Origin: Acidobacteriota bacterium
Lineage (GTDB): Bacteria; Acidobacteriota; Vicinamibacteria; Vicinamibacterales; UBA2999
Assembly (NCBI GenBank): GCA_018000455.1
Contig: JAGNJW010000012.1
Location: 62,001-126,000 of the forward strand
Direction of reading: 5' to 3'
Length of the DNA stretch: 64,000 nucleotides
The notes beneath the pieces are model-generated. The model had not been told where the DNA came from, ran no database searches, and saw nothing but the letters and a program-made list of their open reading frames with translations. Of the stretch, positions 17,039 to 25,701 are shown one piece after another. The translations under genes and the position numbers were made by a program. Position 1 is the first letter of the stretch, and the number at the start of each line of letters is the position of its first letter.

Positions 17039-20000
17039 ATGACTCGCGTCCTATCGCTCGTGTCTGCTGCCATCGTGCTCGTTTGGTCGTCGTTGGTCAT
17101 CACGGCACAGACCGCGCCCACGGCCGTGCTGGACGGACCGCAGCAGGTCACCATCGGTCAGAACATCGCCCTCTCGGGCTCGCAGTCGTTCGCGGGAACC
17201 GGTCGAACGATTGTCCGATACGAGTGGCGCCTCGATGGCGGCATCCCCGTGTCGACGGCGGTGCCCGCGCACATCTTCGTGGCGGATCCGTCGGCGCCCT
17301 TCACGGTGGGCGCGCACGATGCGGAACTCGTGGTGATCGACGATCAGGGCACCGCGTCGCTGCCGGTCACCAGGCGAATCATCGTGGCCGACACGGTGGC
17401 CCCCACGGCCGTCATCGATGTGTCGCCCGTCGTCGGCGTCGGTGCCGACGTGCCTGTGTCGGGCGCGCGGTCGTTCGACGTCGGCGGCCGCGTCGTGCAG
17501 TACGAGTGGGCGCTCGACGGCGGCGCGCCGATTCGCACCGAGGCGCCGACGTTCACCTTCCTCGCCAACCCCGCCGCGCCGCTCGTCCCCGGGCGGCATG
17601 CGGTGTCGCTGGTCGTCAGCGACGACGCCGGCAACCAGTCGCTACCGGCGCTGGCCGAGTTCATCGTGACCGACACGGTGGCGCCCACGGCTGTCATCGA
17701 CGTGCCGCCCGTGGTCGCGTTCGGCAGCAACGTGCCCGTGTCGGGTGCGCACTCGTTCGACGTCGGCGGCCGGGTCGTGCAGTACGACTGGGCGCTCGAC
17801 GGCGCCGCGCCGATTCGCACCGACCAGCCGGCGTTCACGTTCCTCGTCAACCCCGCCGCGCCGCTCGTCCCCGGGCGGCATACGGTGTCGCTCCGCGTCA
17901 CCGACGACAGCGGCAACTGGTCGCAGCCCGCGCTGGCCGAGTTCATCGTCGCCGACACGGTGGCGCCCACCGCTGTCATCGACGTGCCGCCAGTGGTCGC
18001 GTTCGGCACCGACGTGCCCGTGTCTGGTGCGCGGTCGTCCGACGTCGGCGGCCAGATCGTGCGCTACCTCTGGACGCTCGACGGCGGCGCGCCAATTCTC
18101 ACCGACCAGCCGACGTTCACGTTCCTCGCCAACCCCGCCGCGCCCCTGGTTCCCGGGCGGCACACCGTGTCGCTGGTCGTCACCGACGACAGCGGCAACC
18201 AGTCGTCGCCGGCCGCCGCCAACTTCATCGTGGCCGACACGACCGCGCCCACGGCGGTGCTCGACGTGCCGGCGTTGGTCGGCCTGGGCGCGAGCTTCAC
18301 CCTGTCGGGGGCACGGTCCTTCGACGTCGGCGGCCAGATCATGCGGTACGCCTGGACGGTCGACGGCGAGGCGCCGATCGTCACCGACGTGCCCACCTTC
18401 GTGGTGGTGGTGAACCCTGCCGCGCCGCTGGCGCTCGGCACGCACATCGTGCAGCTGGTCGTCACCGACGACGCCGGCAACCAATCGCAGCCGGCCCTGG
18501 CCTCGGTGCGTGTGGTCGACTCGCAGGTCCCGACGGCCGTCGTGTCGGTGCCGGCCGTGGTGACGGTGGGGCAGAGTTTCAGCGTGTCGGGCGCGCAGTC
18601 GTTCGACGCCGACGGCACAATCGTCGCCTACCACTGGACGATCGACGCGCAGCCGGTCGTGGTTACGTCAGGCGCCGACTTCACCGTGGTCGTCGACCCG
18701 GCCGCGCCACTCGCGGTGGGGCGGCACACCCTGCAGCTCGTCGTGGTCGACGACGCCGGCTTGCAGTCACCGCCCGCGCTGGCCCAGTTCATCGTCGCCG
18801 ACACGCTGGCGCCCACCGCGGTCATCGACGTGCCGGCGTTCATCCGCTATGGCGATCCCATCACCGCTTCGGGCGCGCGATCGTTCGATGTCGGCGGGCG
18901 CATCACGCGCTACGACTGGACGCTCGATGGGCTCGGCCTCGTCTCGACCGACATGCCGACGGTGTCGTTCCCCTTCAATCCGGCCGCGCCGTTTGCGCCC
19001 GGCCTGCACACGATCGAGCTGGCCGTGACCGACGACAGCGGCAACCGGTCGCCGGTCGAGTCCGCGCAGGTGCGGGTCACCGACGGCGTCGCGCCCACGG
19101 CCGTCGTGGTCGTGCCGCCCCTCGTGCAGGTGGGTCAGAGCGTCACCGCGTCGGGCGCAGATTCGTTCGACGTCGGCGGCACGGTGGTGCGCTACGAGTG
19201 GACCCTCGACCAGCAGCCCGTGCTCGCCACCGACGTCCCGACCGTGACCTTCGGCGGACCGGCCGCGCCGCTCTCGGTCGGCCGGCACACGGTGGAACTG
19301 AGCGTCGTGGACGACAGCGGTAACCGTTCGCAGCCCGACGTGGCGCAGTTCATCGTCGTCGACTCGATCGCGCCCACGGCCGTGCTCGACGCGCCCGTCT
19401 CGATCGTAGTCGGACAGCCGCTGCTCGTGTCGGGTGCGCGGTCGTTCGACGTGGGCGGCCGCGTGGTGCGGTACATCTGGACGCTCGACGGCGGCGGGCC
19501 CATCCAAACCGAGGTTGCCAGCTTCACCTTTGGTAGCGGCGCGCTGGCCGCGGTCGGTCGACACGTCGTGCAGCTGGTCGTCACCGACGACAGCGGCAAC
19601 CAGTCGCAACCCGACACCAAGTCCGTGGACGTGCTGCCGCCGGCCGATACGACACCGCCCACCATCGTCGTCACCACGCCGCCGCCGGGCGCACGGTACG
19701 TGCTCCACCAGGCGGTGGCTGCGAACTACACGTGTGCCGACAGCCAGTCGGGCGTGGCCTCGTGCACGGGCACCACGGCCGCCGGCGCCGGCATCGACAC
19801 GGCCACCGTGGGCGCCAAGTCGTTCACGGTCACCGCTCGTGATGTGGCCGGCAATCAGGCCCAGGTCACCCACACCTACTCCGTGGGTTACGTGTTCACC
19901 GGCTTCTTCCCGCCCGTGGACAACCTGCCGGTGACCAACGCCGTCAACGCCGGCCGCACGATCCCGCTCAAGTGGCGACTCGCCGACGGCGCCGGCAAAC

Positions 20001-20299
20001 CCGTGACGGCGTTGTCGTCGTTCGTCTCGCTGCGCGATGCGGCCGTGGCGTGTGATGCCTCGCCCGAGGCCCTGCTCGAAGAGCAATTGACGGCGACCGC
20101 GGCCTCGACCCTGCACGCTCGCGAACTCCGCGCCAGGCGCGCTGGCTGGCCGAATTCTGGGGGTCGCCTGCACTACGACGCCGCGGCCGACCAGTTCGTG
20201 TATCACTGGCGCACCGAAAAGGGCATGAGGGGGTGCCGGATGGTGCAGCTCACCCTGGCCGACGGTTCGACGCACCGCGCCAGGTTCCGGCTGCGCTAG
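17039..20299 (+). CDS. Large exported protein with nine PKD/cadherin-like repeats
   Basis: A 1086-aa protein with a signal peptide (residues 1 to about 23, VITAQ). Nine tandem units of 92-96 residues follow to about residue 860. Each runs APTAV-x-x-V-P, then SGARSFDVGG, a W-T/A-LDGG core, NPAAPL...GRHTV, and V-TDDSGNQSQPALAEFIV. The WxLDG and DDSGN motifs are typical of PKD-like beta-sandwich domains. A different Ig-like unit (PPTIVVTTPPPGARY) follows, then a C-terminal module ending GCRMVQLTLADGSTHRARFRLR, a tail seen on other bacterial surface proteins. No catalytic domain is visible. It probably acts as a stalk or adhesin at the cell surface. A 10-bp terminator hairpin lies just after the stop. 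Confidence 0.85.
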   Translation: MTRVLSLVSAAIVLVWSSLVITAQTAPTAVLDGPQQVTIGQNIALSGSQSFAGTGRTIVRYEWRLDGGIPVSTAVPAHIFVADPSAPFTVGAHDAELVVIDDQGTASLPVTRRIIVADTVAPTAVIDVSPVVGVGADVPVSGARSFDVGGRVVQYEWALDGGAPIRTEAPTFTFLANPAAPLVPGRHAVSLVVSDDAGNQSLPALAEFIVTDTVAPTAVIDVPPVVAFGSNVPVSGAHSFDVGGRVVQYDWALDGAAPIRTDQPAFTFLVNPAAPLVPGRHTVSLRVTDDSGNWSQPALAEFIVADTVAPTAVIDVPPVVAFGTDVPVSGARSSDVGGQIVRYLWTLDGGAPILTDQPTFTFLANPAAPLVPGRHTVSLVVTDDSGNQSSPAAANFIVADTTAPTAVLDVPALVGLGASFTLSGARSFDVGGQIMRYAWTVDGEAPIVTDVPTFVVVVNPAAPLALGTHIVQLVVTDDAGNQSQPALASVRVVDSQVPTAVVSVPAVVTVGQSFSVSGAQSFDADGTIVAYHWTIDAQPVVVTSGADFTVVVDPAAPLAVGRHTLQLVVVDDAGLQSPPALAQFIVADTLAPTAVIDVPAFIRYGDPITASGARSFDVGGRITRYDWTLDGLGLVSTDMPTVSFPFNPAAPFAPGLHTIELAVTDDSGNRSPVESAQVRVTDGVAPTAVVVVPPLVQVGQSVTASGADSFDVGGTVVRYEWTLDQQPVLATDVPTVTFGGPAAPLSVGRHTVELSVVDDSGNRSQPDVAQFIVVDSIAPTAVLDAPVSIVVGQPLLVSGARSFDVGGRVVRYIWTLDGGGPIQTEVASFTFGSGALAAVGRHVVQLVVTDDSGNQSQPDTKSVDVLPPADTTPPTIVVTTPPPGARYVLHQAVAANYTCADSQSGVASCTGTTAAGAGIDTATVGAKSFTVTARDVAGNQAQVTHTYSVGYVFTGFFPPVDNLPVTNAVNAGRTIPLKWRLADGAGKPVTALSSFVSLRDAAVACDASPEALLEEQLTATAASTLHARELRARRAGWPNSGGRLHYDAAADQFVYHWRTEKGMRGCRMVQLTLADGSTHRARFRLR

Positions 20300-20320
20300 C
20301 AGGGGCAGATATCGGGCCGG

Positions 20321-20347
20321 CCCCGGACGGCGTGACACCGTCCGGGG
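20321..20347. terminator. Bidirectional terminator hairpin
   Basis: CCCCGGACGG (20321-20330) pairs perfectly with CCGTCCGGGG (20338-20347) across a 7-nt loop. It sits in the 60-bp gap between two convergent stops (20299 and 20360) and could end both transcripts. Confidence 0.8.
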
Positions 20348-20359
20348 CTGCGGCCCACC

Positions 20360-22828
20360 CTATTCGACCCTGAGGCCCACTGCGGGATCGACCCGCATCG
20401 CCCGCCGCGCCGCCGGCAGGCAGGCGCCGAGCGCGGCCACGAGCAGCAGCGCCACCGCCGCTCCAATGGCCAGCGGGTCGCTCGGCCGCACACCGTAGAG
20501 CACCCGCCTGAGGGCGACGTCCGCCGCCTGCACGAGGACGATTCCGGCGACCAGGCCGCCGCCGATGAGCCACGCGCTCTGGCGCATCACCGAGGCCCCG
20601 ACCGCTCCCGGCGTGGCGCCGAGCGTGAGGCGGATGGCCAGCTCGCGGGTGCGAAGTGCCACCGCCCACGAGAACAGGCCGTAGACGCCGAGCGCGGCCA
20701 GCAGCGCCGCCAGCGCGCCGAAGCCGATGAGTACCGACATCAGCAGCCGCGCCTCGGCGGTCGTCGCGGCCATACGATCGCCCCACGAGCGCGCCAGGCC
20801 GATCGGCACGGTGGGCGCCACGCTGCGCAGCGCCCCGCGCACGGCGGCCTGTGCCGCGGTGAGATCGGTGGCACGCACGGCGAGGAACACCTCGGAGAAC
20901 GGAAACTGCCGCGCCGGAAAGTAGATGGCCGGCTCGACGTCCTGTCCGAGCGGGGCGTTCGTCACGTCGGCGACGACGCCGACGATCTCGGTCGGGAAGC
21001 CGTCGTGTTGTCCAGCCTGGCGGGCCATCAGGTTCAGGCCGAGCGGGCCGATCCCTGACGCCCAGTTGCGGAGCACCGTGCCGACGGCACCCGCGGGCAG
21101 ATAGCGCCGGGCGAACGTCTCGTTGACGATGACCACCGGCGGCGCGTCGATGGTGTCGAAGGCGGTGAACGCGCGGCCTCCCCGATAGGTGGCGCCCATC
21201 GCTTCGAAGTAGCCGTCGCTCACGCTGTGGAACTGCGCCTGCGGCAGGTCTTCCTGGCGCGGCGGCGGCGGCTGATCGTCGAGGCGGAATGGTCCGCGCC
21301 AGCCGACGGTGAGGGGCAGGAAGTTGGCGTGGCCGGCGGTGACGACGCCCGGCTGCTGGCGGATGGCGTCGAGCAGCCGCGCGTGGGCGTCTGACAACCG
21401 CCGCCACGACTCTTCACGCGTCGCGCCGTCGGGTACGCTGATCGCTTGCGGCGTCAACTGCACGGTGGTCGTCAGCACGTCGTCGGCAGCGACGCCCGTC
21501 GGCGTCTTGGTCATCTCGCCCACCGTGCGCACGAGCAGCGCCGAGGCGACCAGCAGCGCGCACGCCAGTGCCACCTCGGCGCCGACCAGCCATCCGTAGA
21601 TCCGCCGCGCCCCGCGCGAGCTGCCACGTTCGCCCGACTTGAGGTCGGCATTTCCGTCGCGCCCGCGTGTCAGCAGCAGCGACGGCACGAGGCCGAAGAC
21701 GAACGTGGTCACGACGGCCACGCCGATGCTCACGGCCAGCGCCCGCCCGTTCACGCCGGCCTCGGCCAGGCGTGGAATCGCCACGGGCAGCAGCGCCGCC
21801 AGCAGCGGCAGCGCGGCGGCGGCGGCCGCCAGGCCCACGAGCGAACCGGCCGCCGAGAGCACCACGCTTTCCCATAGCAGCTGCGAGACGATCTGCCAGC
21901 TCGAGGCGCCGAGCGCCGTCCGGATCGCCACCTCGCGTTTCCGCGACAGTGCCTTGGTGAGCAAGAGCGACGCCACGTTCAGCACGCCGATGACGAGCAG
22001 CAAGCCCACGGCTCCGAGCAGCACCATCAGCGCCGGCCGGTAGTAGCCGAGTTGCTCGTCGATGAGCGGCACGAGACGTGCGTTCCACCCGAGGTTGGTG
22101 TCGCGGAACTCGCCCTGCAGGCGTATCCCGAGCGCGGTCGTCGCCTCCTGCGCCTCGGTGAGCGTCGTGCCGGGGGCCAGCCGCGCCACGGCCTCCATGA
22201 AGTGCGCAGACCGGCTGTGCTGCGTGAGATCCCACTGCAGGCGCTGCCAGACGTCCACGTCGTCGGGGTAGTGGAAGCCGGGCGGCATGACGCCAACCAC
22301 CCGGTAGGCCGCGCCGTTCAGGCTGAGCGGCCGTCCCACGATGGCCGGGTCGGCCTGATAGCGGCTGCGCCACAGGCGATCGCTGATGACGGCGACCTTG
22401 TCGGGATGGTGCAGCGTCGTGCTGGCGGGGAAGCCCTCGCCCACCTGGGGCGTCACGCCGAGCAGCGAGAAGAGGTTGTTGCTGACCTCGATGGTGTTGA
22501 CGCGCAACGGATCCTGGCCGGGATCCTCGAGGTTGATGCCCGGCCGCCACCACGCCGCCGCGTCCTCGAACACCGGCAACTCCCGGTAGTCCATGAAGTT
22601 CACCGGCGAGATCGGATCGTGCGCCAGCCCCTGCTCGGTGTTGGTGTCCCACAGCGTCACGAGCCGATCGGCGTCGGCGTAGGGCAGCGGGCGCAGCACC
22701 ACGGCGTCGACGATGCTGAAGACCAGCGTGGCGGCGCCGATGCCCAGGCCGAGCACCAGCACGGTCACCGCGAACAAGGCGGGACGTTGACGGCACTGGC
22801 GCCAGAGATGCCTGAGGGCGGTGCGCAT
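20360..22828 (-). CDS. ADOP-type orphan ABC transporter permease (second copy)
   Basis: An 822-aa protein with the same layout as the permease at 8-10.5 kb. It has an N-terminal helix (about 15-40), a MacB-type periplasmic domain, three helices (about 265-405), a mid-protein helix near 435, a second periplasmic domain and three C-terminal helices. FtsX core motifs occur twice (LTKALSRKREVAIRTALG and ALRTRELAIRLTLGA). The two proteins are clearly diverged, so this is family expansion rather than recent duplication. No ATPase partner is encoded nearby. Function in this family is mostly unknown; MacB relatives move lipids, peptides or drugs across the envelope. Confidence 0.92.
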   Translation of the reverse strand: MRTALRHLWRQCRQRPALFAVTVLVLGLGIGAATLVFSIVDAVVLRPLPYADADRLVTLWDTNTEQGLAHDPISPVNFMDYRELPVFEDAAAWWRPGINLEDPGQDPLRVNTIEVSNNLFSLLGVTPQVGEGFPASTTLHHPDKVAVISDRLWRSRYQADPAIVGRPLSLNGAAYRVVGVMPPGFHYPDDVDVWQRLQWDLTQHSRSAHFMEAVARLAPGTTLTEAQEATTALGIRLQGEFRDTNLGWNARLVPLIDEQLGYYRPALMVLLGAVGLLLVIGVLNVASLLLTKALSRKREVAIRTALGASSWQIVSQLLWESVVLSAAGSLVGLAAAAAALPLLAALLPVAIPRLAEAGVNGRALAVSIGVAVVTTFVFGLVPSLLLTRGRDGNADLKSGERGSSRGARRIYGWLVGAEVALACALLVASALLVRTVGEMTKTPTGVAADDVLTTTVQLTPQAISVPDGATREESWRRLSDAHARLLDAIRQQPGVVTAGHANFLPLTVGWRGPFRLDDQPPPPRQEDLPQAQFHSVSDGYFEAMGATYRGGRAFTAFDTIDAPPVVIVNETFARRYLPAGAVGTVLRNWASGIGPLGLNLMARQAGQHDGFPTEIVGVVADVTNAPLGQDVEPAIYFPARQFPFSEVFLAVRATDLTAAQAAVRGALRSVAPTVPIGLARSWGDRMAATTAEARLLMSVLIGFGALAALLAALGVYGLFSWAVALRTRELAIRLTLGATPGAVGASVMRQSAWLIGGGLVAGIVLVQAADVALRRVLYGVRPSDPLAIGAAVALLLVAALGACLPAARRAMRVDPAVGLRVE

Positions 22829-22915
22829 GGCGGTGTCTTGGTTGGACGGCCGCCCCCGCCAGAAGGTTGGGGGACCAACGGGTTGTGACGGGGCAGGCCC
22901 CGCCCCGCCCCGGCC

Positions 22916-24478
22916 TCAGGGCCGTGAGAGGACGCGCACCTGGGGCAGCTGGTCGCGCGCCACCACCTTGCCCGCGGCCATCAGCACGCCAATGGCGCGG
23001 ATGTTCTTGATATCCGCCAGCGGGTCAGCCGTGAGCACCAGCAGGTCGGCGATCTTGCCCGCCTCGAGCGTCCCAAGGTCGGCCGTGCGGCCGGCGGCAA
23101 AGGCGCCGTTCTTTGTGCCGGCCACGATCGCCTGCATCGGCGTCATGCCGAGCTCGACCAGTCCCTCGATACCAAGAATCGTGCCGATGCCGTGGTCTTG
23201 CGTCTCGGGCTTCGGCGTGCGCGACAGCTCGGCTGCCGCCGCCCAGTAGTTGTCGGTGCCTACGGTGACGACCGCTCCGGCGGCAACGAGCGCCATCGCG
23301 TTCTTGCGCCGCAGCTCCATCTCGTCGCCGGTGTCGGCGGCGTCCTTGCGCCGCTCGGCCGACGTCTTGGCCCGCGCGCCGCCAGCGCCACCGGCCTTCT
23401 CGGCCTTGGCCGCTTCCTCCGCGAGCTTCTTGAGCGCCGCCTCGCGATCCTTCAGGTGCTTGGCCCACGCTTCGCCGGTGATGGTGTTCACGAGCATGTT
23501 GGCGGCGATGCGCTTGTCGACGATGGCGCGAATGAGCGCCGGCGGCAACTCGCGCGGTCCGAGCATCTCGGGGTGCTGAATGCCGTCGATGCCGGCCGCA
23601 ATCGACAGCCGCAATCCATCGGGCGTCGTCGAATGCGTCTCGGCCTTCTTGCCGCGCTTGTGCGCTTCCTCCACCATCACGCGCTGCGCCTCGGGCGAGA
23701 AGCCGATGAACGACGGACGCGCGAAGTGCGCCGTGCCGCCGAACTTGATGAAGTCGGGCCCCTTGTCCAGATAGGCGTTGATGGCGACCCGCAGCTCCTC
23801 GGGCGTCATGTCGACCAGGTCCTCGCCGGCGCCCTGCGCCACCTGGTCGTTCATCTGCTCCTGGAACATCGTCAGCCCCGCCTCGCGGATGAGGCTGAAC
23901 GACACCGAGTAGGGCCCGCCCCAACCCACGATGTTGCCGGCTGCCAGGATGCGGGCACCCACCGCCTCGCCGCGCGCGATGCGATCGCGCGTCGCGACCA
24001 GGGCCGGCAGTACGCCGTAGCTGTCGCGCACGGTCGTCACGCCGTGCTTCAACTGCAACTGCGCCGCCTCGAGCACGATCTCGGCCTGGCGCGCGTTGTA
24101 GCGCACGAGCGTCTCGTAACGATCGTTGACGCCGCCGTAGAGCGACAGGTGCACGTTGGTGTCGATGAAGCCCGGCACCACGAACTGCCCGGTGGCGTCG
24201 ATGATGGTGGCGCCGGGGGGCACTGCCACCGCTTCGCGCGGCCCCACGGCCGTGATGCGATCGCCGGTGACGACGATGACCGCGTCCGGTACCGGCGCCC
24301 GGCCGGTGCCGTCGACGAGCGTGGCGCCGATGATGGCGGTGACCCCTGCAGGCGGGGTCGCTTGCGCGACGCGCCCAGCCCCAGAGGTCTCGGCGGACGG
24401 GTGCAGGGTAGCAGTGGCGAGCGTGGCCAGCGCGGCCAGCGCCAGACACGCGGGCACACACGACGTTCGAGGCGGCAT
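22916..24478 (-). CDS. Secreted amidohydrolase family protein with Asn in the first metal site
   Basis: A 520-aa exported protein of the imidazolonepropionase/dipeptidase-like amidohydrolases. The signal peptide is residues 1 to about 22. The barrel starts near GFIDTNVHLS, where the usual HxH is N108-V-H110, so the first metal histidine is replaced. Other ligands look present: Lys in DFIKFGGTAH, His in KAETHS, His in GIQHPE, and Asp in VGTDNY. An insertion of about 70 residues rich in Lys, Glu and Ala follows the fourth ligand. I start at 24478 because TAGAAT lies just upstream with leaderless spacing; the ATG at 24487 lies inside that box. The substrate is unknown. Confidence 0.85.
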   Translation of the reverse strand: MPPRTSCVPACLALAALATLATATLHPSAETSGAGRVAQATPPAGVTAIIGATLVDGTGRAPVPDAVIVVTGDRITAVGPREAVAVPPGATIIDATGQFVVPGFIDTNVHLSLYGGVNDRYETLVRYNARQAEIVLEAAQLQLKHGVTTVRDSYGVLPALVATRDRIARGEAVGARILAAGNIVGWGGPYSVSFSLIREAGLTMFQEQMNDQVAQGAGEDLVDMTPEELRVAINAYLDKGPDFIKFGGTAHFARPSFIGFSPEAQRVMVEEAHKRGKKAETHSTTPDGLRLSIAAGIDGIQHPEMLGPRELPPALIRAIVDKRIAANMLVNTITGEAWAKHLKDREAALKKLAEEAAKAEKAGGAGGARAKTSAERRKDAADTGDEMELRRKNAMALVAAGAVVTVGTDNYWAAAAELSRTPKPETQDHGIGTILGIEGLVELGMTPMQAIVAGTKNGAFAAGRTADLGTLEAGKIADLLVLTADPLADIKNIRAIGVLMAAGKVVARDQLPQVRVLSRP

Positions 24479-24486
24479 GGCCGCCA

Positions 24487-24492
24487 TTCTAG
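24487..24492 (-). promoter_or_regulatory. -10-like box, leaderless start of the amidohydrolase
   Basis: Minus-strand TAGAATGGCGGCCATG: the hexamer is 8 nt from the ATG at 24478. Nearly the same string precedes the MNT nucleotidyltransferase gene at 36.6 kb. Confidence 0.5.
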
Positions 24493-24723
24493 CCCCGCAC
24501 GGCAGTTGCGTTGGCGTGGTGTCCGGTCGGCGAGCGACTATGAGTCGTCGTCGCTCGGAAAGCCGACACTCGCGCCGAGAGTGCGGGCGACACGCAGGGT
24601 AGGGGATAGGGGTCCCCAGAAGTGCTTTGGACGGCAGAACGGGTCGCCGAGAGGCGCGAGTGTCCGACGCGATAAATCGGAGCCGACGACTGGACGCCAC
24701 GCCGACGCAACTGCTATCCGGGG

Positions 24724-25665
24724 TTATATCCGCATGTAGGTCCAGGCCAGGATGCGGCTCTGCTTCTGGCCCTGTGCCATCTCGATCGTCCGCACTTCAG
24801 CGGGTTTGACCTGCCTGAGCGCCCGGCGCAGGCGGGGCAGGTGCGCGCTCTGTGCGACCAGCGTCGTGAACCAGAAACACAGCTGCGGGCGGACGGCACT
24901 CTCGGCGATCATCCGCTCGATGAAGCCCACCTCGCCACCGGCACACCACAGTTCGCCAGCCGAGCCGCCGAAGTTCAGCGCCGCCGCCGTCGGCGCCAGT
25001 TGCAGGTTGCGCCGCTTGCGCGACGACCCTGCGGCGGCCTCCTCGGCCGAGGCATGGAACGGCGGATTGCACATCGACGCCGCGAACCTCTCACCCGGCT
25101 GCGTGACGTTGGCAAAGCAGGCCAGGGGATCGGGCTGCAGGCGTCCCTCGATGAGCGGCGCGATCTGACGGTTGACGCGCACGATCTGCCGGGCCCAGCG
25201 ATGCGCCGTGCGATCGCACTCGGCGGCCACGAAACACCAGCCGTATTCGCAGGCGCCCACCAGGGGATAGATGCAGTTGGCGCCGGTGCCGATATCGAGG
25301 ATGGTCACGGCCGGTCCTTGCGGAATCGCGGCGTCGTCGCCCCCCGACAGCAAGTCGGCCAGATGGTGCAGGTAGTCGCAGCGCCCCGGAATCGGCGGGC
25401 ACAGAGCGCCGGACGGCACGCTCCACTTCAGGCCGTAGGTGTCTCGCAGCAACGCCGTATTCAGCGCCAGGACGGCCGCGGGATCGGCGAAGTCGATCGT
25501 GGCCTCGCCGCGCGGACTCTGCACGACGAACGCTCGCAGCGGTGGATGCGCCAGCATCAGGCGGGAGAAATCGTAGCCGCGACGAAACCGGTTGCGCACG
25601 TGCATCTGGTGCCGGCTGGAACGCCCGGCGCCGGGGCGCGCGAGCCTCGCCGGCGATGGTGTCAT
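24724..25665 (-). CDS. rlmF: 23S rRNA (adenine(1618)-N6)-methyltransferase
   Basis: A 313-aa protein, the usual size of RlmF, which methylates A1618 of 23S rRNA with SAM. Visible signs are the N-terminal HVRNRFRRGYDF, the Rossmann SAM loop LDIGTGANCIYPL, and the catalytic MCNPPFH motif, followed by EEAAAGSSRKRRNL as in family members. The C-terminus ends in QSRILAWTYM. The start at 25665 is supported by TACGAT 6 nt upstream. The 236 bp between it and the amidohydrolase hold nothing else obvious. Confidence 0.92.
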   Translation of the reverse strand: MTPSPARLARPGAGRSSRHQMHVRNRFRRGYDFSRLMLAHPPLRAFVVQSPRGEATIDFADPAAVLALNTALLRDTYGLKWSVPSGALCPPIPGRCDYLHHLADLLSGGDDAAIPQGPAVTILDIGTGANCIYPLVGACEYGWCFVAAECDRTAHRWARQIVRVNRQIAPLIEGRLQPDPLACFANVTQPGERFAASMCNPPFHASAEEAAAGSSRKRRNLQLAPTAAALNFGGSAGELWCAGGEVGFIERMIAESAVRPQLCFWFTTLVAQSAHLPRLRRALRQVKPAEVRTIEMAQGQKQSRILAWTYMRI

Positions 25666-25671
25666 GCCGGC

Positions 25672-25677
25672 ATCGTA
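25672..25677 (-). promoter_or_regulatory. -10-like box, leaderless start of rlmF
   Basis: Minus-strand TACGAT followed by GCCGGC and the ATG at 25665. Confidence 0.5.
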
Positions 25678-25701
25678 GCGCGAAATCGGGTGGTCGTCCG
25701 G

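Noticed and set aside
18767..20338. A 523-codon minus-strand frame
   Set aside because: It is antisense to the nine-repeat protein, and its composition follows from those repeats.
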